DNA of 64,000 nt, taken from the NCBI RefSeq assembly GCF_019084545.1, contig NZ_JAHREP010000011.1, forward strand, positions 62,001 to 126,000. The letters are read 5' to 3'. This DNA is from Marinobacterium ramblicola. GTDB taxonomy: Bacteria; Pseudomonadota; Gammaproteobacteria; Pseudomonadales; Balneatricaceae. Within the stretch, counting starts at the first letter, position 1; every line of letters begins with the position of its first letter. The position numbers and the translations under genes are program-made. Below are positions 11,961 to 19,628 of the stretch, in pieces. The notes beneath the pieces are model-generated. The model saw nothing but the letters and a program-made list of their open reading frames with translations. It did not search any database and was not told where the DNA came from.

Positions 11961-12458
11961 TCAGCTGTCCACCGAACTGCGGAGAAAGACCGGCAAGTCC
12001 GTAGTGGGTGGAAAAACATCGAGCGTGTATAGCATGTCGGCAACATGTCCCCGATGATACGTCGTATGGTTGACGACGTGGAGGATTATATCTTCACGTG
12101 ACATCGCACCCTCACCGCCGCCAATGAACTCAAATGGCACCACTTCCTTTAATTGTGTGTCGGTCAGGGTATCCGCATAGTCGATAAACCAGCGATCGAT
12201 CGCATGTTGATCAATGACGAGGTCGCTCATGGCGGGCGGGGTGGTCGGGTTGCGTGTTGTCAGGCCGTGCGGCTGACCCGTCAGGTGACACTTCCAGACG
12301 AAATCCATTGCATAGCTATGGTTCAGCGTGTGGATGATGCTGCCAAACCTGATGGGGCGCGGTGCGATGAGCTCCGATTCGGGCAGTTCGGCTACCGTCG
12401 ACAGAAACAGATCATCGGCCCAAGCCTTGTAACGTGTGAGTGTCTGTACTGCATTCAT
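11961..12458 (-). CDS. DinB-family putative metal-dependent enzyme
   Basis: 165 residues with the four-helix pattern of DinB/YfiT proteins. The three expected histidines are HTLNHSYAMD in the first half and HVVNHTTYHRGH near residue 135. This fold binds a divalent metal and includes thiol-S-transferases; it has no relation to DNA polymerase DinB. The length is typical and no signal peptide is present. The gene stands 86 bases upstream of the PLP enzyme on the same strand, so an operon is possible. Substrate unknown. Confidence 0.85.
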   Translation of the reverse strand: MNAVQTLTRYKAWADDLFLSTVAELPESELIAPRPIRFGSIIHTLNHSYAMDFVWKCHLTGQPHGLTTRNPTTPPAMSDLVIDQHAIDRWFIDYADTLTDTQLKEVVPFEFIGGGEGAMSREDIILHVVNHTTYHRGHVADMLYTLDVFPPTTDLPVFLRSSVDS

Positions 12459-12524
12459 GTGGCCCTTCCATTTAGCTCATGACGGTCGACTGACCGAATT
12501 ATGCCCGGTTTGATGCCGCTCGCT

Positions 12525-13280
12525 TCAAGAACTGCTCGGATGTTGATACTGGCGATAGAGCAGCCAGGCACCCCAGCAAAAACTCAGCAGCATCAATACA
12601 ACCCCTGTGCCGAACCATAGGCTGGCATAGGTTCCCGCCCGGTGCAGTGTGCCGCTCATCGACAGCAGGTTGCCCCAGTCGTGATAATCCTCGCTCATCC
12701 CGCGGATCAGCGGAATAGCACGGTAGGGGGCATCGGCGATATAGGGCGAGACATCGATGAAGTTCTGCCCGCACCACCATAACATGATCGAGGCGGCAAA
12801 ATTGTCGCGCCGTTGAAGGATAAACGCCAGCATCAACCCAAGCGGCATCAGCACCTGAAATAGACTACCACCCAGAATCGCCATGTAACGGCCGAACGGG
12901 CTGAACAGCACATGGCCGAACTCGTGGAAAGGCAGGTTGGCGTTGTGCAGGAAGGAGCCGCCGATGGAGACCCAGTCGATGCCGCCGAGGATGAACGACC
13001 AGCCCCAGACAAAGAACGCGGTAAACAGCGCGACCTGACCCCAGAAGGTCAGCGAGTCCACCCGCTCGGGGAGTTCGGTCAGTCGGCTGAATACCCGTCG
13101 GGTCCAGGGTTCGGTGATTTCAATGATCAGGTTATCGGGTTCAGCCTCGGCTGGTCGTTCCCGAGCCGCGGGTTCCGGTCCTTTCCACTTGGCATAGGCG
13201 ATGCCGCATCGGGGGCAGACACCGGCCATGACATGGTTGTCTTCCTGCTGGCGGAGGTAGCCGCATTTGGGACACTGCAT
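12525..13280 (-). CDS. zinc-ribbon membrane protein with HExxH motif (M50-like)
   Basis: 251 residues. The N-terminus is a zinc ribbon (CPKC at 3-6 and CPRC at 22-25). A low-complexity linker (about 33-60) is followed by several hydrophobic segments from about residue 80. HEFGHVLFSPFGRYMAILGG contains H119-E-F-G-H123, a zinc-metalloprotease signature at a membrane edge as in site-2 proteases. It is accompanied by a later NFIDVSPYIAD motif with a conserved-looking Asp. An inner-membrane metalloprotease role follows from these motifs but is not certain, because the protein is short. The substrate is unknown. It lies between a DinB-like gene and a NYN gene, all on the minus strand. Confidence 0.65.
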   Translation of the reverse strand: MQCPKCGYLRQQEDNHVMAGVCPRCGIAYAKWKGPEPAARERPAEAEPDNLIIEITEPWTRRVFSRLTELPERVDSLTFWGQVALFTAFFVWGWSFILGGIDWVSIGGSFLHNANLPFHEFGHVLFSPFGRYMAILGGSLFQVLMPLGLMLAFILQRRDNFAASIMLWWCGQNFIDVSPYIADAPYRAIPLIRGMSEDYHDWGNLLSMSGTLHRAGTYASLWFGTGVVLMLLSFCWGAWLLYRQYQHPSSS

Positions 13281-13357
13281 CGGATCACCGCATCCTGCTG
13301 TTGGATAGGTCTATTGTCCGATAAAGCGGACGGCGGGTCACGGGGGATGAAGCGACC

Positions 13358-14122
13358 CTATTTTTTGCTCCCCTTGCGCGCATCCCGTACCGACAGCACC
13401 TTGCCGTCCCGCTGCAGCTCGAACAGACCGATCGCCTCGATCAGCTCGCTCAGCTTTTGATAGCCATAGTTGCGGGGGTCGAAATCGGGGCTCGCCTTCG
13501 CGATGTAGCTGCCGACAGGCCCCAGGTGTGCCCAGCCGCTGTCATCCGAGGCGGAGTCGATGCCGGTGCGGAGCAGCAGCAGGAGTTTTGCATCGCTCCT
13601 CAGCGTTTTTGCGGGCTGCCTGGACAGCGCGGTGGTCGTTGCGGCTTCCTCGCTTTCGGTCTGTTGTAGGGTGAACACTTCTGTGTAGATGAACCGGTCG
13701 CAGGCCGCCACGAACGGCTTGGGCGTCTTCATCTCGCCAAAGCCGTAGACCACCTTGCCCGCTTCGCGCAGGCGGGAGGCCAGGCGGGTGAAGTCGCTGT
13801 CGCTGGATACGATGCAAAAGCCCTTGAAGGGGCCGGTATAGAGCAGATCCATCGCATCGATGATCATCGCGCTGTCGGTCGCGTTCTTGCCGGTGGTGTA
13901 GCGAAACTGCTGGATCGGCTGAATCGAGTGCTCCAGCAGCACCGACTTCCAGCCGCCGAGATTGGGCGTGGTCCAGTCGCCGTAGATACGTTTCACGCTG
14001 GCGATGCCGAACTTTGCCACCTCGGCCAGCAGGCCGTCGACGATATTGGGGTTCGCGTTATCCGCATCGATCAGTACGGCGAGGGGCCGTTCGTTGTCCG
14101 TTACCTTGTCGCCGTTAGCCAT
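13358..14122 (-). CDS. NYN domain protein with OST-HTH/LOTUS C-terminus (LabA/DUF88 family)
   Basis: 254 residues. The N-terminal NYN domain (about 10-150) shows the acidic nuclease signature: LIDADNAN (D19, D21), TGKNATDSAMIIDAMD and IVSSDSDF. That is the PIN-like RNase site of LabA/Limkain-type proteins. The C-terminal third (about 175-245) reads as an OST-HTH/LOTUS RNA-binding domain: LLLLLRTGIDSASDD, WAHLGPVGSYI, FDPRNYGYQKLSELIEA. The family is thought to cleave or bind structured RNA in the cytoplasm. The role here is not established. Confidence 0.88.
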   Translation of the reverse strand: MANGDKVTDNERPLAVLIDADNANPNIVDGLLAEVAKFGIASVKRIYGDWTTPNLGGWKSVLLEHSIQPIQQFRYTTGKNATDSAMIIDAMDLLYTGPFKGFCIVSSDSDFTRLASRLREAGKVVYGFGEMKTPKPFVAACDRFIYTEVFTLQQTESEEAATTTALSRQPAKTLRSDAKLLLLLRTGIDSASDDSGWAHLGPVGSYIAKASPDFDPRNYGYQKLSELIEAIGLFELQRDGKVLSVRDARKGSKK

Positions 14123-14388
14123 GTTGTCCCGTCTCTTGCCGGTTGCCGATATCGACCGAGTTTAGCACAGGCCGGCGTACTGTAACGGAAGCCGATCAGC
14201 GGGTGCCTTTAAATCCGACCGAACCCGGCGGGCCGGTATCCTGTCGCCCCGGCAACACGTAGAATGCGCGGATGAACACAGTACTTGAACAGATCGACAC
14301 CCAGCCCTTAAAGATCGGCATAGACCGGGGGCGATGGAGAACGTGTAACGTGGCGACCACCACCGTGTATCTGGGGACTCAGTGAACC

Positions 14389-15252
14389 ATGAAAGCGCCT
14401 AAACGCCTTATCCCGCTGCTGGAAGATGGCCTGATCGACGAGGTTCTGCGGCCGCTGATGAGCGGCAAGGAAGCGTCCGTGTATGTGGTGCGCTGCGGCG
14501 ATGAGATCCGCTGCGCCAAGGTTTACAAGGATGCGGAGAAGCGCAGCTTCAAGAAGGCCGCGCTGTACCAGGAGGGGCGCAAGGTGCGCAACTCGCGCCG
14601 TGCCCGCGCCATGGAGAAGGGCTCACGTTTCGGTCGCAAGGAGACCGAAGAGACCTGGCAGAACGCTGAGGTCGATGCGCTCTACCGGCTCGCCGCCGCT
14701 GGTGTGCGGGTGCCCGAACCCTACGGCTGTTTCGACGGCGTACTGCTGATGGAGCTGGTCACCGATGACGAGGGCCGTGTCGCCCCGCGCCTGAACGATG
14801 TCGCCATGTCCGCCGAGCAGGCCCGCGAGGATCACCTGATGGTGATGGAGTACGTCAAGCGGATGCTCTGCGCCGGGCTGGTCCACGGCGACCTGTCGGA
14901 GTTCAACGTGCTGGTGGACGACTACGGCCCGGTGATCATCGATCTGCCCCAGGCGGTGGATGCGGCGGCCAACAACAACGCCCGCGCCATGCTGGAACGT
15001 GACGTCGACAACATGACGCGCTACTACGCCCAGTATGCCGAAGAGCTGCTGCAAACCCGCTACGCCGCCGAGATGTGGAACCTGTTCGAAGCCGGTGAGT
15101 TGACCCACGAATCGGAACTGACCGGCCTGGTGGTGGAGGATGAACACGAGGCGGACGTGGATTCGGTGATGGCCGAGATCCAGCAGATCCTGCGCGAAGA
15201 GGAGACGCGGCGTGAGCGGCAGCGGGCGGAACTGCAGGGCGAGGAGCAGTAA
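14389..15252 (+). CDS. RIO-type serine/threonine protein kinase
   Basis: 287 residues of a RIO kinase. Seen are the nucleotide loop SGKEASVYVV, the lysine in CAKVYKD, the catalytic loop HGDLSEFNVLV and the metal-binding IIDLPQAVD in place of the usual DFG. An Arg/Lys-rich insertion (about residues 62-88) is typical of the bacterial RIO1-like group found in Gammaproteobacteria. RIO kinases in archaea and eukaryotes act in small-subunit ribosome maturation; the bacterial target is unknown. The C-terminus is a charged helix rich in Glu and Arg. The convergent YgjP-like gene ends six bases after this stop codon. Confidence 0.9.
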   Translation: MKAPKRLIPLLEDGLIDEVLRPLMSGKEASVYVVRCGDEIRCAKVYKDAEKRSFKKAALYQEGRKVRNSRRARAMEKGSRFGRKETEETWQNAEVDALYRLAAAGVRVPEPYGCFDGVLLMELVTDDEGRVAPRLNDVAMSAEQAREDHLMVMEYVKRMLCAGLVHGDLSEFNVLVDDYGPVIIDLPQAVDAAANNNARAMLERDVDNMTRYYAQYAEELLQTRYAAEMWNLFEAGELTHESELTGLVVEDEHEADVDSVMAEIQQILREEETRRERQRAELQGEEQ

Positions 15253-15257
15253 CGCCC

Positions 15258-15809
15258 TCATCCCCATAGATCCCCAAACCGATCGCGGTGGCACAGATAC
15301 AAGCGCAGCTCGAACTCCAGCTGATGGTAGTCCGGTTCCATATAACAGCAGAGCTTGTAAAACGCCTTGTCGTGCTGCTTCTCGCGCAGATGTGCCAGCT
15401 CATGCACCAGTATCATCCGCAGCAACGGCTCCGGCACCCGGCGGAACAGCGACGATACCCGAATCTCGTTCTTCGCCTTCAGCTTGCTGCCCTGCACCCG
15501 CGATACGTAGGTATGCAGGCCCAGCGCGTTGTTGATGACGTGGATCTTGTCGTCGTAGATCACCTTGCTGATCGGTGACGAACTGCGCATAAACCGGTTC
15601 TTGATCCCCTGGGCATAGTCGTACAACGCCCGTTCCGAGCCCAGCTCATGGGTCTGTGGATACTTTTTCAGTAACCAGGCGCCCGACTTGTTGCTGTCCA
15701 GCAGCGCCTGCGCCTGTTGTTGGACCTCGGGGCTGTAGCAGCTGAGGTAGTTGGAGGGGGAATTGGATGGTTTGGGTTCGTTCATGGGAGGGGAGGTGTG
15801 ATCGACCAT
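15258..15809 (-). CDS. YgjP-like M48 metallopeptidase domain protein (DUF45)
   Basis: Up to 183 residues. The C-terminal half has HELAHLREKQHDKAFYKL, the HExxH plus downstream His pattern of the YgjP-like metallopeptidase domain. It is preceded by EIRVSSLFRRVPEPLLRMIL, a typical N-terminal part of this fold. The N-terminal extension (residues 1-70) is polar and may bind a partner. The start is uncertain: ATG 15809 or the internal ATG at 15785, and neither has a strong ribosome-binding site. DUF45 proteins are often linked to nucleic-acid processing, but the function is open. Confidence 0.8.
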   Translation of the reverse strand: MVDHTSPPMNEPKPSNSPSNYLSCYSPEVQQQAQALLDSNKSGAWLLKKYPQTHELGSERALYDYAQGIKNRFMRSSSPISKVIYDDKIHVINNALGLHTYVSRVQGSKLKAKNEIRVSSLFRRVPEPLLRMILVHELAHLREKQHDKAFYKLCCYMEPDYHQLEFELRLYLCHRDRFGDLWG

Positions 15810-15949
15810 ACAAACAGGACTCAGCTTGGTATTCTATGTTGATAACACTAGGCGCTACTACGTCCGGTATACAGACGAGAAGTTTACACCTTAAACGGTG
15901 CGCTGCGGCTGCTGGTTTGAGACTTAACCGAGGCTTGGCTTTCCTATTC

Positions 15950-16000
15950 CTTTACTTAGTAAAGTTGTTAGTTAAAGGAAGCTCGTTTTGTTTAACTAAC
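15950..16000. other. two adjacent AT-rich inverted repeats
   Basis: A 6-bp stem with a 3-base loop (CTTTAC/GTAAAG, 15950-15964) is followed three bases later by a perfect 10-bp stem (GTTAGTTAAA at 15967-15976 and TTTAACTAAC at 15991-16000) around a 14-base loop. They lie in the 389-base gene-free stretch 15810-16198, which is much richer in A+T than the genes around it. I see no ORF or RNA gene there. Confidence 0.5.
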
Positions 16001-16057
16001 CGCATGGATAAGTTAAGGAAGTGTTGATTTGTTTTACTTAGAGTCGCCGTGCTGTGT

Positions 16058-16105
16058 CCAGTTGTTTTCAAGCAGCGCCCAGAACTGCTGCTGGAAAACG
16101 ACTGG
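16058..16105. repeat. long inverted repeat (19-bp arms)
   Basis: The arms at 16058-16076 and 16087-16105 begin CCAGT and end ACTGG. They match at 17 of 19 positions around a 10-base loop. The structure is symmetrical enough to work on either strand. It lies 94 bases past the stop of the LysR gene ending at 16199 and may be a terminator, a processed RNA hairpin or a palindromic mobile-element remnant. No U-run follows on either side. Confidence 0.55.
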
Positions 16106-16198
16106 CTGTATCAGCTGAGTTCGGTTCGCCACCTGTTTTCTAGATTGTGAAATAGTGCAATCCCGCGGTACCGCTATCTGCCTATCTGGGGACGCGTT

Positions 16199-17125
16199 TC
16201 AGGTCGCCAGCAGCTCGGCGAAGAGCTCTCCTTTCGCCTGCACGTAGTCGAGAAAGGTCGAAGCGATCACGGACATCTCCTTGTTGGCGAGCCGTGCCAG
16301 GTACCATTCGGAGCGGATCGGCAGGTGTTCCACATCCAGCTCCTTCAAACCGCTGCTGCCCCCAAGCGCCAGGGTGTGGCGGGAGAGGATCGACACGCCC
16401 AGCTCCGACATCACACAGTGCTTGATCGCCTCGTTGCTCTCGATGGTCATGCGCACGTTGAGCTCCAGCCCCTTGGCCGACAGGTGTCGGTCGATGGCGT
16501 AGCGGGTGCCCGAGCCCATCTCCCGGATCAGAAACGGCTCGCGCGCGAAGACTTCGAAGGGGATCTTCTTCTCCCGGGCAAGCGGGTGCGACAGGGCGGC
16601 GATGGGGACCAGCGGGTTGGCCGAGAAGGGCACCAGCTCCAGCTCGTAATTTTCCGGTGGATGGCTGAATACGTAGAAGTCGTACTCGCCGGTTTCCAGG
16701 TGTTCGATGATCTGCCGCCGGTTTGCCACTTTCAGCACGATGTCGATGGCGGGGTAGGTTTTGACAAACTCGCCGAGGAAGTGGGGCGTCAGGTATTTCG
16801 AGGTGGTCACCACCGCCAGCCGCAGGGTACCGGCCTTCAGGCCCTGAAGATCGGACAGTTTCATCTCCAGCCGGTCAAAACTCTCCATGATCTCGCGCGC
16901 GCTTTTGACCAGCTCCAGTCCGGCTTCGGTAAACAGCAGCTTGCGGCCCAGCTGCTCGTAGAGTGGCACGCCGACATCGTCCGCCAGCTTTTTCAGCTGC
17001 ACGGAGACCGTGGGCTGCGTCAGGTGCAATAGCTTCGAGGCTTTGGTGATCGACCCTGTCCGAGATACCGCGAGCAGTATCTCCAGCTGGCGAATGGTGC
17101 CGACCCGTGCGTGCAATCTGGCCAT
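16199..17125 (-). CDS. LysR family regulator, CbbR/CmpR-like
   Basis: 308 residues. The HTH is GSITKASKLLHLTQPTVSVQ and the effector domain follows with the CbbR-type pattern (LRLAVVTTSKYLTPHFLGEF, REMGSGTRYAIDRHL, ESNEAIKHCVMSELGVSIL). CbbR and CmpR proteins control Calvin-cycle and inorganic-carbon uptake genes in response to metabolites such as 2-phosphoglycolate or NADPH. Here the gene is divergent from the unit that contains sbtA, the expected target for a CmpR-like regulator. Assignment to the subfamily is by pattern and context, not by database search. Confidence 0.85.
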   Translation of the reverse strand: MARLHARVGTIRQLEILLAVSRTGSITKASKLLHLTQPTVSVQLKKLADDVGVPLYEQLGRKLLFTEAGLELVKSAREIMESFDRLEMKLSDLQGLKAGTLRLAVVTTSKYLTPHFLGEFVKTYPAIDIVLKVANRRQIIEHLETGEYDFYVFSHPPENYELELVPFSANPLVPIAALSHPLAREKKIPFEVFAREPFLIREMGSGTRYAIDRHLSAKGLELNVRMTIESNEAIKHCVMSELGVSILSRHTLALGGSSGLKELDVEHLPIRSEWYLARLANKEMSVIASTFLDYVQAKGELFAELLAT

Positions 17126-17135
17126 TTTTGGCTCA

Positions 17136-17192
17136 ATTCATTTATTAATGTCTATGTAAAATATAGTAATTATCGATTTTTATCTATGTTTT
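17136..17192. promoter_or_regulatory. AT-rich operator/promoter region between the LysR gene and the sbtA unit
   Basis: This 57-base stretch is strikingly A+T-rich next to GC-rich genes. It contains two copies of TCTATG (17151-17156 and 17183-17188) and several TnA-N7/8-TnA-like arrangements of the kind CbbR proteins bind. It precedes the divergent starts at 17125 and 17256. Binding is inferred, not shown. Confidence 0.45.
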
Positions 17193-17255
17193 GATTGGTG
17201 CAAACTGCTCAGCAAGTGGGCAGCAAGCGCCCGCGTCAAAAGAGGAGGATCTCTT

Positions 17256-17345
17256 ATGTGGAAGCATCAGTTTGACGAAGCGGATGATCAGGTCGCAGCG
17301 GACTGGCCACAGAAGCCGATTCCGTTGCCACCGCAACCCCGCTGA
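17256..17345 (+). CDS. possible 29-residue leader peptide or small protein
   Basis: A short ORF (begins MWKHQFDEADDQ, ends PPQPR) follows AGAGGAGG (17241-17248) with ideal spacing. It is acidic in the first half and Pro-rich at the end. A hairpin follows at once. Its place directly behind the presumed operator of the sbtA unit makes a leader or small-protein role possible. No family is recognised; expression is unproven. Confidence 0.4.
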   Translation: MWKHQFDEADDQVAADWPQKPIPLPPQPR

Positions 17346-17351
17346 CCTTGC

Positions 17352-17375
17352 AAGGGCGCTCATGGAAGCGCCCTT
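17352..17375 (+). terminator. hairpin after the 29-codon ORF
   Basis: A 9-bp stem (AAGGGCGCT/AGCGCCCTT) around a short loop, followed by CTTATG. It may terminate or attenuate transcription before the 57-residue membrane-protein gene and sbtA. There is no long U-run, so strength is doubtful. Confidence 0.45.
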
Positions 17376-17380
17376 CTTAT

Positions 17381-17428
17381 GTACAGGACGTACGGTACTC
17401 GGCGGGCGCATGGATGCGCAGGAGCGGC
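17381..17428 (+). repeat. dispersed 48-bp repeat, copy 1
   Basis: This unit begins GTACAGGACGTACGGTA and ends GCGCAGGAGCGG, with the palindromic GCGCATGGATGCGC inside. Two closely similar copies lie in tandem near 51.2 kb in front of the adhC gene. The three copies differ at several positions, so they are old or rapidly diverging. It is non-coding, in an intergenic region. Confidence 0.75.
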
Positions 17429-17488
17429 GATGACGCAATCTGAGAACCAAACCTTGCACCCAAATCCTGCAACCAAAGGAGTTGAATT

Positions 17489-17662
17489 TTGATCGATAAA
17501 CGTCTGGCTTTTGAGCTGTTCACCACACTGCTGCTGTTAACCCTCGGTACCGCCCTGGTGATGCAATCCCTGCCCGGATGGGGTCTGATTAGCGTTGCGC
17601 TTCTGGTGGGTGGTCTCTCGCTTGTACTGCGTACTGTGCCGCTGCGTGTAGCTGCGGAATGA
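17489..17662 (+). CDS. small membrane protein upstream of sbtA
   Basis: 57 residues from a TTG start, with AAAGGAG seven bases upstream. After the charged N-terminus (MIDKRLAFE) come two hydrophobic stretches, about 10-27 and 31-47, separated by LPGWG, and a short Arg-containing tail. It should be a two-helix inner-membrane protein. It lies 36 bases before sbtA on the same strand and is probably co-transcribed. No family is recognised. A role as accessory subunit or regulator of the bicarbonate permease is a guess from position. Confidence 0.6.
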   Translation: MIDKRLAFELFTTLLLLTLGTALVMQSLPGWGLISVALLVGGLSLVLRTVPLRVAAE

Positions 17663-17698
17663 TTGGTCGTGGTGAAGAGTTGAGCTGAGGGGTAAACC

Positions 17699-18622
17699 AT
17701 GGGGTTGGATATAGTGGCGGCGTTTTTCGTCTTCGGTGCGATCGCCCAGCTGCTGGGCGCGCCGATCAAGATGCCCAAGGGGCTTTATCAGAGCCTGACC
17801 ATTTTTCTGCTGATCGCCATAGGACTCAAGGGCGGTATCGCGCTGGCGGAGAACGCCAGCGGCGCGCTGCTCTGGCAATCGCTGGCGGTGATCGCCTTTG
17901 GCGCGCTGCTGCCGTTGATCGCCTTCCCGGTGCTGTGGAAAGTGGGCGGGCTGACGCGGGAGGACTCGGCATCCGTGGCGGCGCACTATGGCTCGATCAG
18001 TGTCGGCACCTTCGCGGTCGCACTGGCGGTGCTGGAGGCCAACCAGATCGCGTTCGAGCCCTATTTCGCCCTCTTTGTTGCCCTGCTTGAGGTGCCCGCA
18101 ATCGCGGTGGGGCTGTTGCTGGCGCGCGGCGCCGGTGCGCACAAGGGGCTGAAATCGCTCTGCCATGAGATGTTCTTGAACCAGGGCGTGCTGCTGTTGG
18201 TCGGATCGCTGATCATCGGCTGGCTGGGCGCCGCGCAGACATCGAAGCTGATGCCCTTCTTCGGCACGCTGTTTTACGGCGTACTCGCACTCTTCCTGCT
18301 GGAGATGGGGCGCCAGGCCGCATCGCGGGTGGGGCTGATATTGCAGTTCGGCTCGTTTATCGCCAGCTTTGCCGTCCTCATGCCCCTCGTCGGCGCCTTG
18401 CTGGGTGCCGGGCTGGCCAGTGTGCTGGGGCTGTCTGCCGGAGGTACGGTGTTGTTGGCGACGCTTGGCGCCAGTGCCTCCTATATTGCGGTGCCCGCGG
18501 CGATGGCAAATGCGCTGCCGGAGGCCAATCAGAGCCTGTCGATTACCGCATCGCTGAGCATCACCTTCCCGTTCAACGTGCTGGTGGGGATCCCGCTGTA
18601 TCTGGCGGTGATCGTGCAGTGA
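17699..18622 (+). CDS. sbtA: sodium-dependent bicarbonate transport family permease
   Basis: 307 residues, almost entirely hydrophobic, with about ten membrane segments in two inverted halves. Family landmarks are QSLTIFLLIAIGLKGG in the first half, HYGSISVGTF at the half-end, and ATLGASASYIAVPAAMANAL plus LSITASLSITFPFNV in the second. SbtA (DUF897) imports bicarbonate with sodium across the inner membrane and supplies inorganic carbon. The usual partner gene sbtB (PII-like regulator) is not adjacent: the next gene encodes a DUF1223 protein. The divergent CbbR/CmpR-like gene fits carbon-responsive control. The substrate is inferred from the family. Confidence 0.88.
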   Translation: MGLDIVAAFFVFGAIAQLLGAPIKMPKGLYQSLTIFLLIAIGLKGGIALAENASGALLWQSLAVIAFGALLPLIAFPVLWKVGGLTREDSASVAAHYGSISVGTFAVALAVLEANQIAFEPYFALFVALLEVPAIAVGLLLARGAGAHKGLKSLCHEMFLNQGVLLLVGSLIIGWLGAAQTSKLMPFFGTLFYGVLALFLLEMGRQAASRVGLILQFGSFIASFAVLMPLVGALLGAGLASVLGLSAGGTVLLATLGASASYIAVPAAMANALPEANQSLSITASLSITFPFNVLVGIPLYLAVIVQ

Positions 18623-18677
18623 TCGGCGGTTAACGTTGCCGGTGTAAGTATTTCCCCCCTGTTTCGACTAACCCAGG

Positions 18678-18716
18678 ACAGTGCCGATTGGGCACTGTGC
18701 TATCGGGCCCGATAGC
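18678..18716 (+). terminator. two adjacent perfect hairpins after sbtA
   Basis: The first (ACAGTGCC/GGCACTGT, 18678-18698) has a five-base loop. The second is an 18-base perfect palindrome, 18699-18716. They directly adjoin, 56 bases after the sbtA stop. They may end the sbtA transcript. Part of the sequence recurs at 31758, so it may also be a repeat element. Confidence 0.45.
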
Positions 18717-18759
18717 AGCGTGGTGACGAATTCATTCTGTCTAGATGGATGGGGGAAAC

Positions 18760-19473
18760 ATGAAACTGTTGATTGGCGTAGTGCTCTGCTATTTGCCCGC
18801 CCTGCCGGTAGCGGCGGAAACTTTTCACTCCTCACCGGGCTCGACGCTGGTCGAGCTGTACACCTCGGAGGGGTGCAGCAGTTGTCCGCCGGCGGATCGC
18901 TGGCTGCGCGACCTGGGTGCGCGGCCCGAGCTGTTCAAGACCCTCTACCCGGTCGCCTTTCATGTCGACTACTGGAATCGGTTGGGCTGGGCGGACCGAT
19001 TTTCCAGCGCCGAATTCAGTGCCCGTCAGCGTGACTACGCCCGCCAGGGGCTGATCAGCCAGGCGTATACACCTGGCTTCGTCGTCAACGGCCGGGAGTG
19101 GAGTGCCTGGTTTCGCGGGCCGCGACAGCTGCCGGGCACGACTCTGAAGGGGGCGGAACTGGTGCTGGAGTATGACAGGGGTAAGCTCAGTGCGGTCTAC
19201 TCTGGTGCAGATGCCGACAGCTTGACGCTTAATCTGGCCTATCTGGGGATGGGGCTGAGCTCCGAGGTCAGCGGGGGGGAGAATCGGGGGCGTCGGCTGG
19301 AGCATGATTTCGTCGTGCTCGGCTTCTGGCAGCAGGACTCGGATCGGGGAGAGTGGCTGCTGAGTCTGCCGCGGCCTCAGGCGCAGGGGCAGTCGCGCAC
19401 CGCGTTGGTGGCCTGGGTCACGGCCAAGGGGGATATGTTGCCGCGGCAGGTGGCCGGCGGGTATCTCGACTAG
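18760..19473 (+). CDS. DUF1223 family thioredoxin-like secreted protein
   Basis: About 237 residues from ATG 18760, which follows a purine-rich GGGGGAAAC. A signal peptide (LLIGVVLCYLPALPVAA) is followed by the family hallmark VELYTSEGCSSCPPAD, a thioredoxin-fold CxxC pair, then FHVDYWNRLGWADRFSS and a Tyr/Thr-rich middle (YTPGFVVNGREW). DUF1223 proteins are periplasmic and of unknown function; the CxxC suggests redox activity. The gene follows sbtA but is separated by hairpins, so a joint operon is uncertain. Confidence 0.85.
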   Translation: MKLLIGVVLCYLPALPVAAETFHSSPGSTLVELYTSEGCSSCPPADRWLRDLGARPELFKTLYPVAFHVDYWNRLGWADRFSSAEFSARQRDYARQGLISQAYTPGFVVNGREWSAWFRGPRQLPGTTLKGAELVLEYDRGKLSAVYSGADADSLTLNLAYLGMGLSSEVSGGENRGRRLEHDFVVLGFWQQDSDRGEWLLSLPRPQAQGQSRTALVAWVTAKGDMLPRQVAGGYLD

Positions 19474-19628
19474 GGCGACTTTTCCGTTTTTAAACGGCAA
19501 ACCGGATATTTTGCCCTGCTGTTTGTCGATTTTGCTCGGAAATCAGCTAAGCATTGCCGTTTCTTGCCAATCCGGGGGCGTCTGAATCATAGTGTCGACT
19601 TGACCGAACCTGATAGCAGGCGAAAACG

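Noticed and set aside
14272-14352. 26-codon ORF (begins MNTVLEQIDTQPL) upstream of the RIO kinase gene
   Set aside because: Weak ribosome-binding site, no family and no hairpin or coupling that supports translation. It may be a gene remnant.
16055-16150. Coding-like frame with RPELLLENDWLYQLSS in the gene-free stretch
   Set aside because: The apparent protein is mostly the two arms of the long palindrome read through; no start codon or family.
17381-17428. Possible CRISPR repeat
   Set aside because: Only one copy here and two directly adjoining copies at 51.2 kb, with no spacers and no cas genes.
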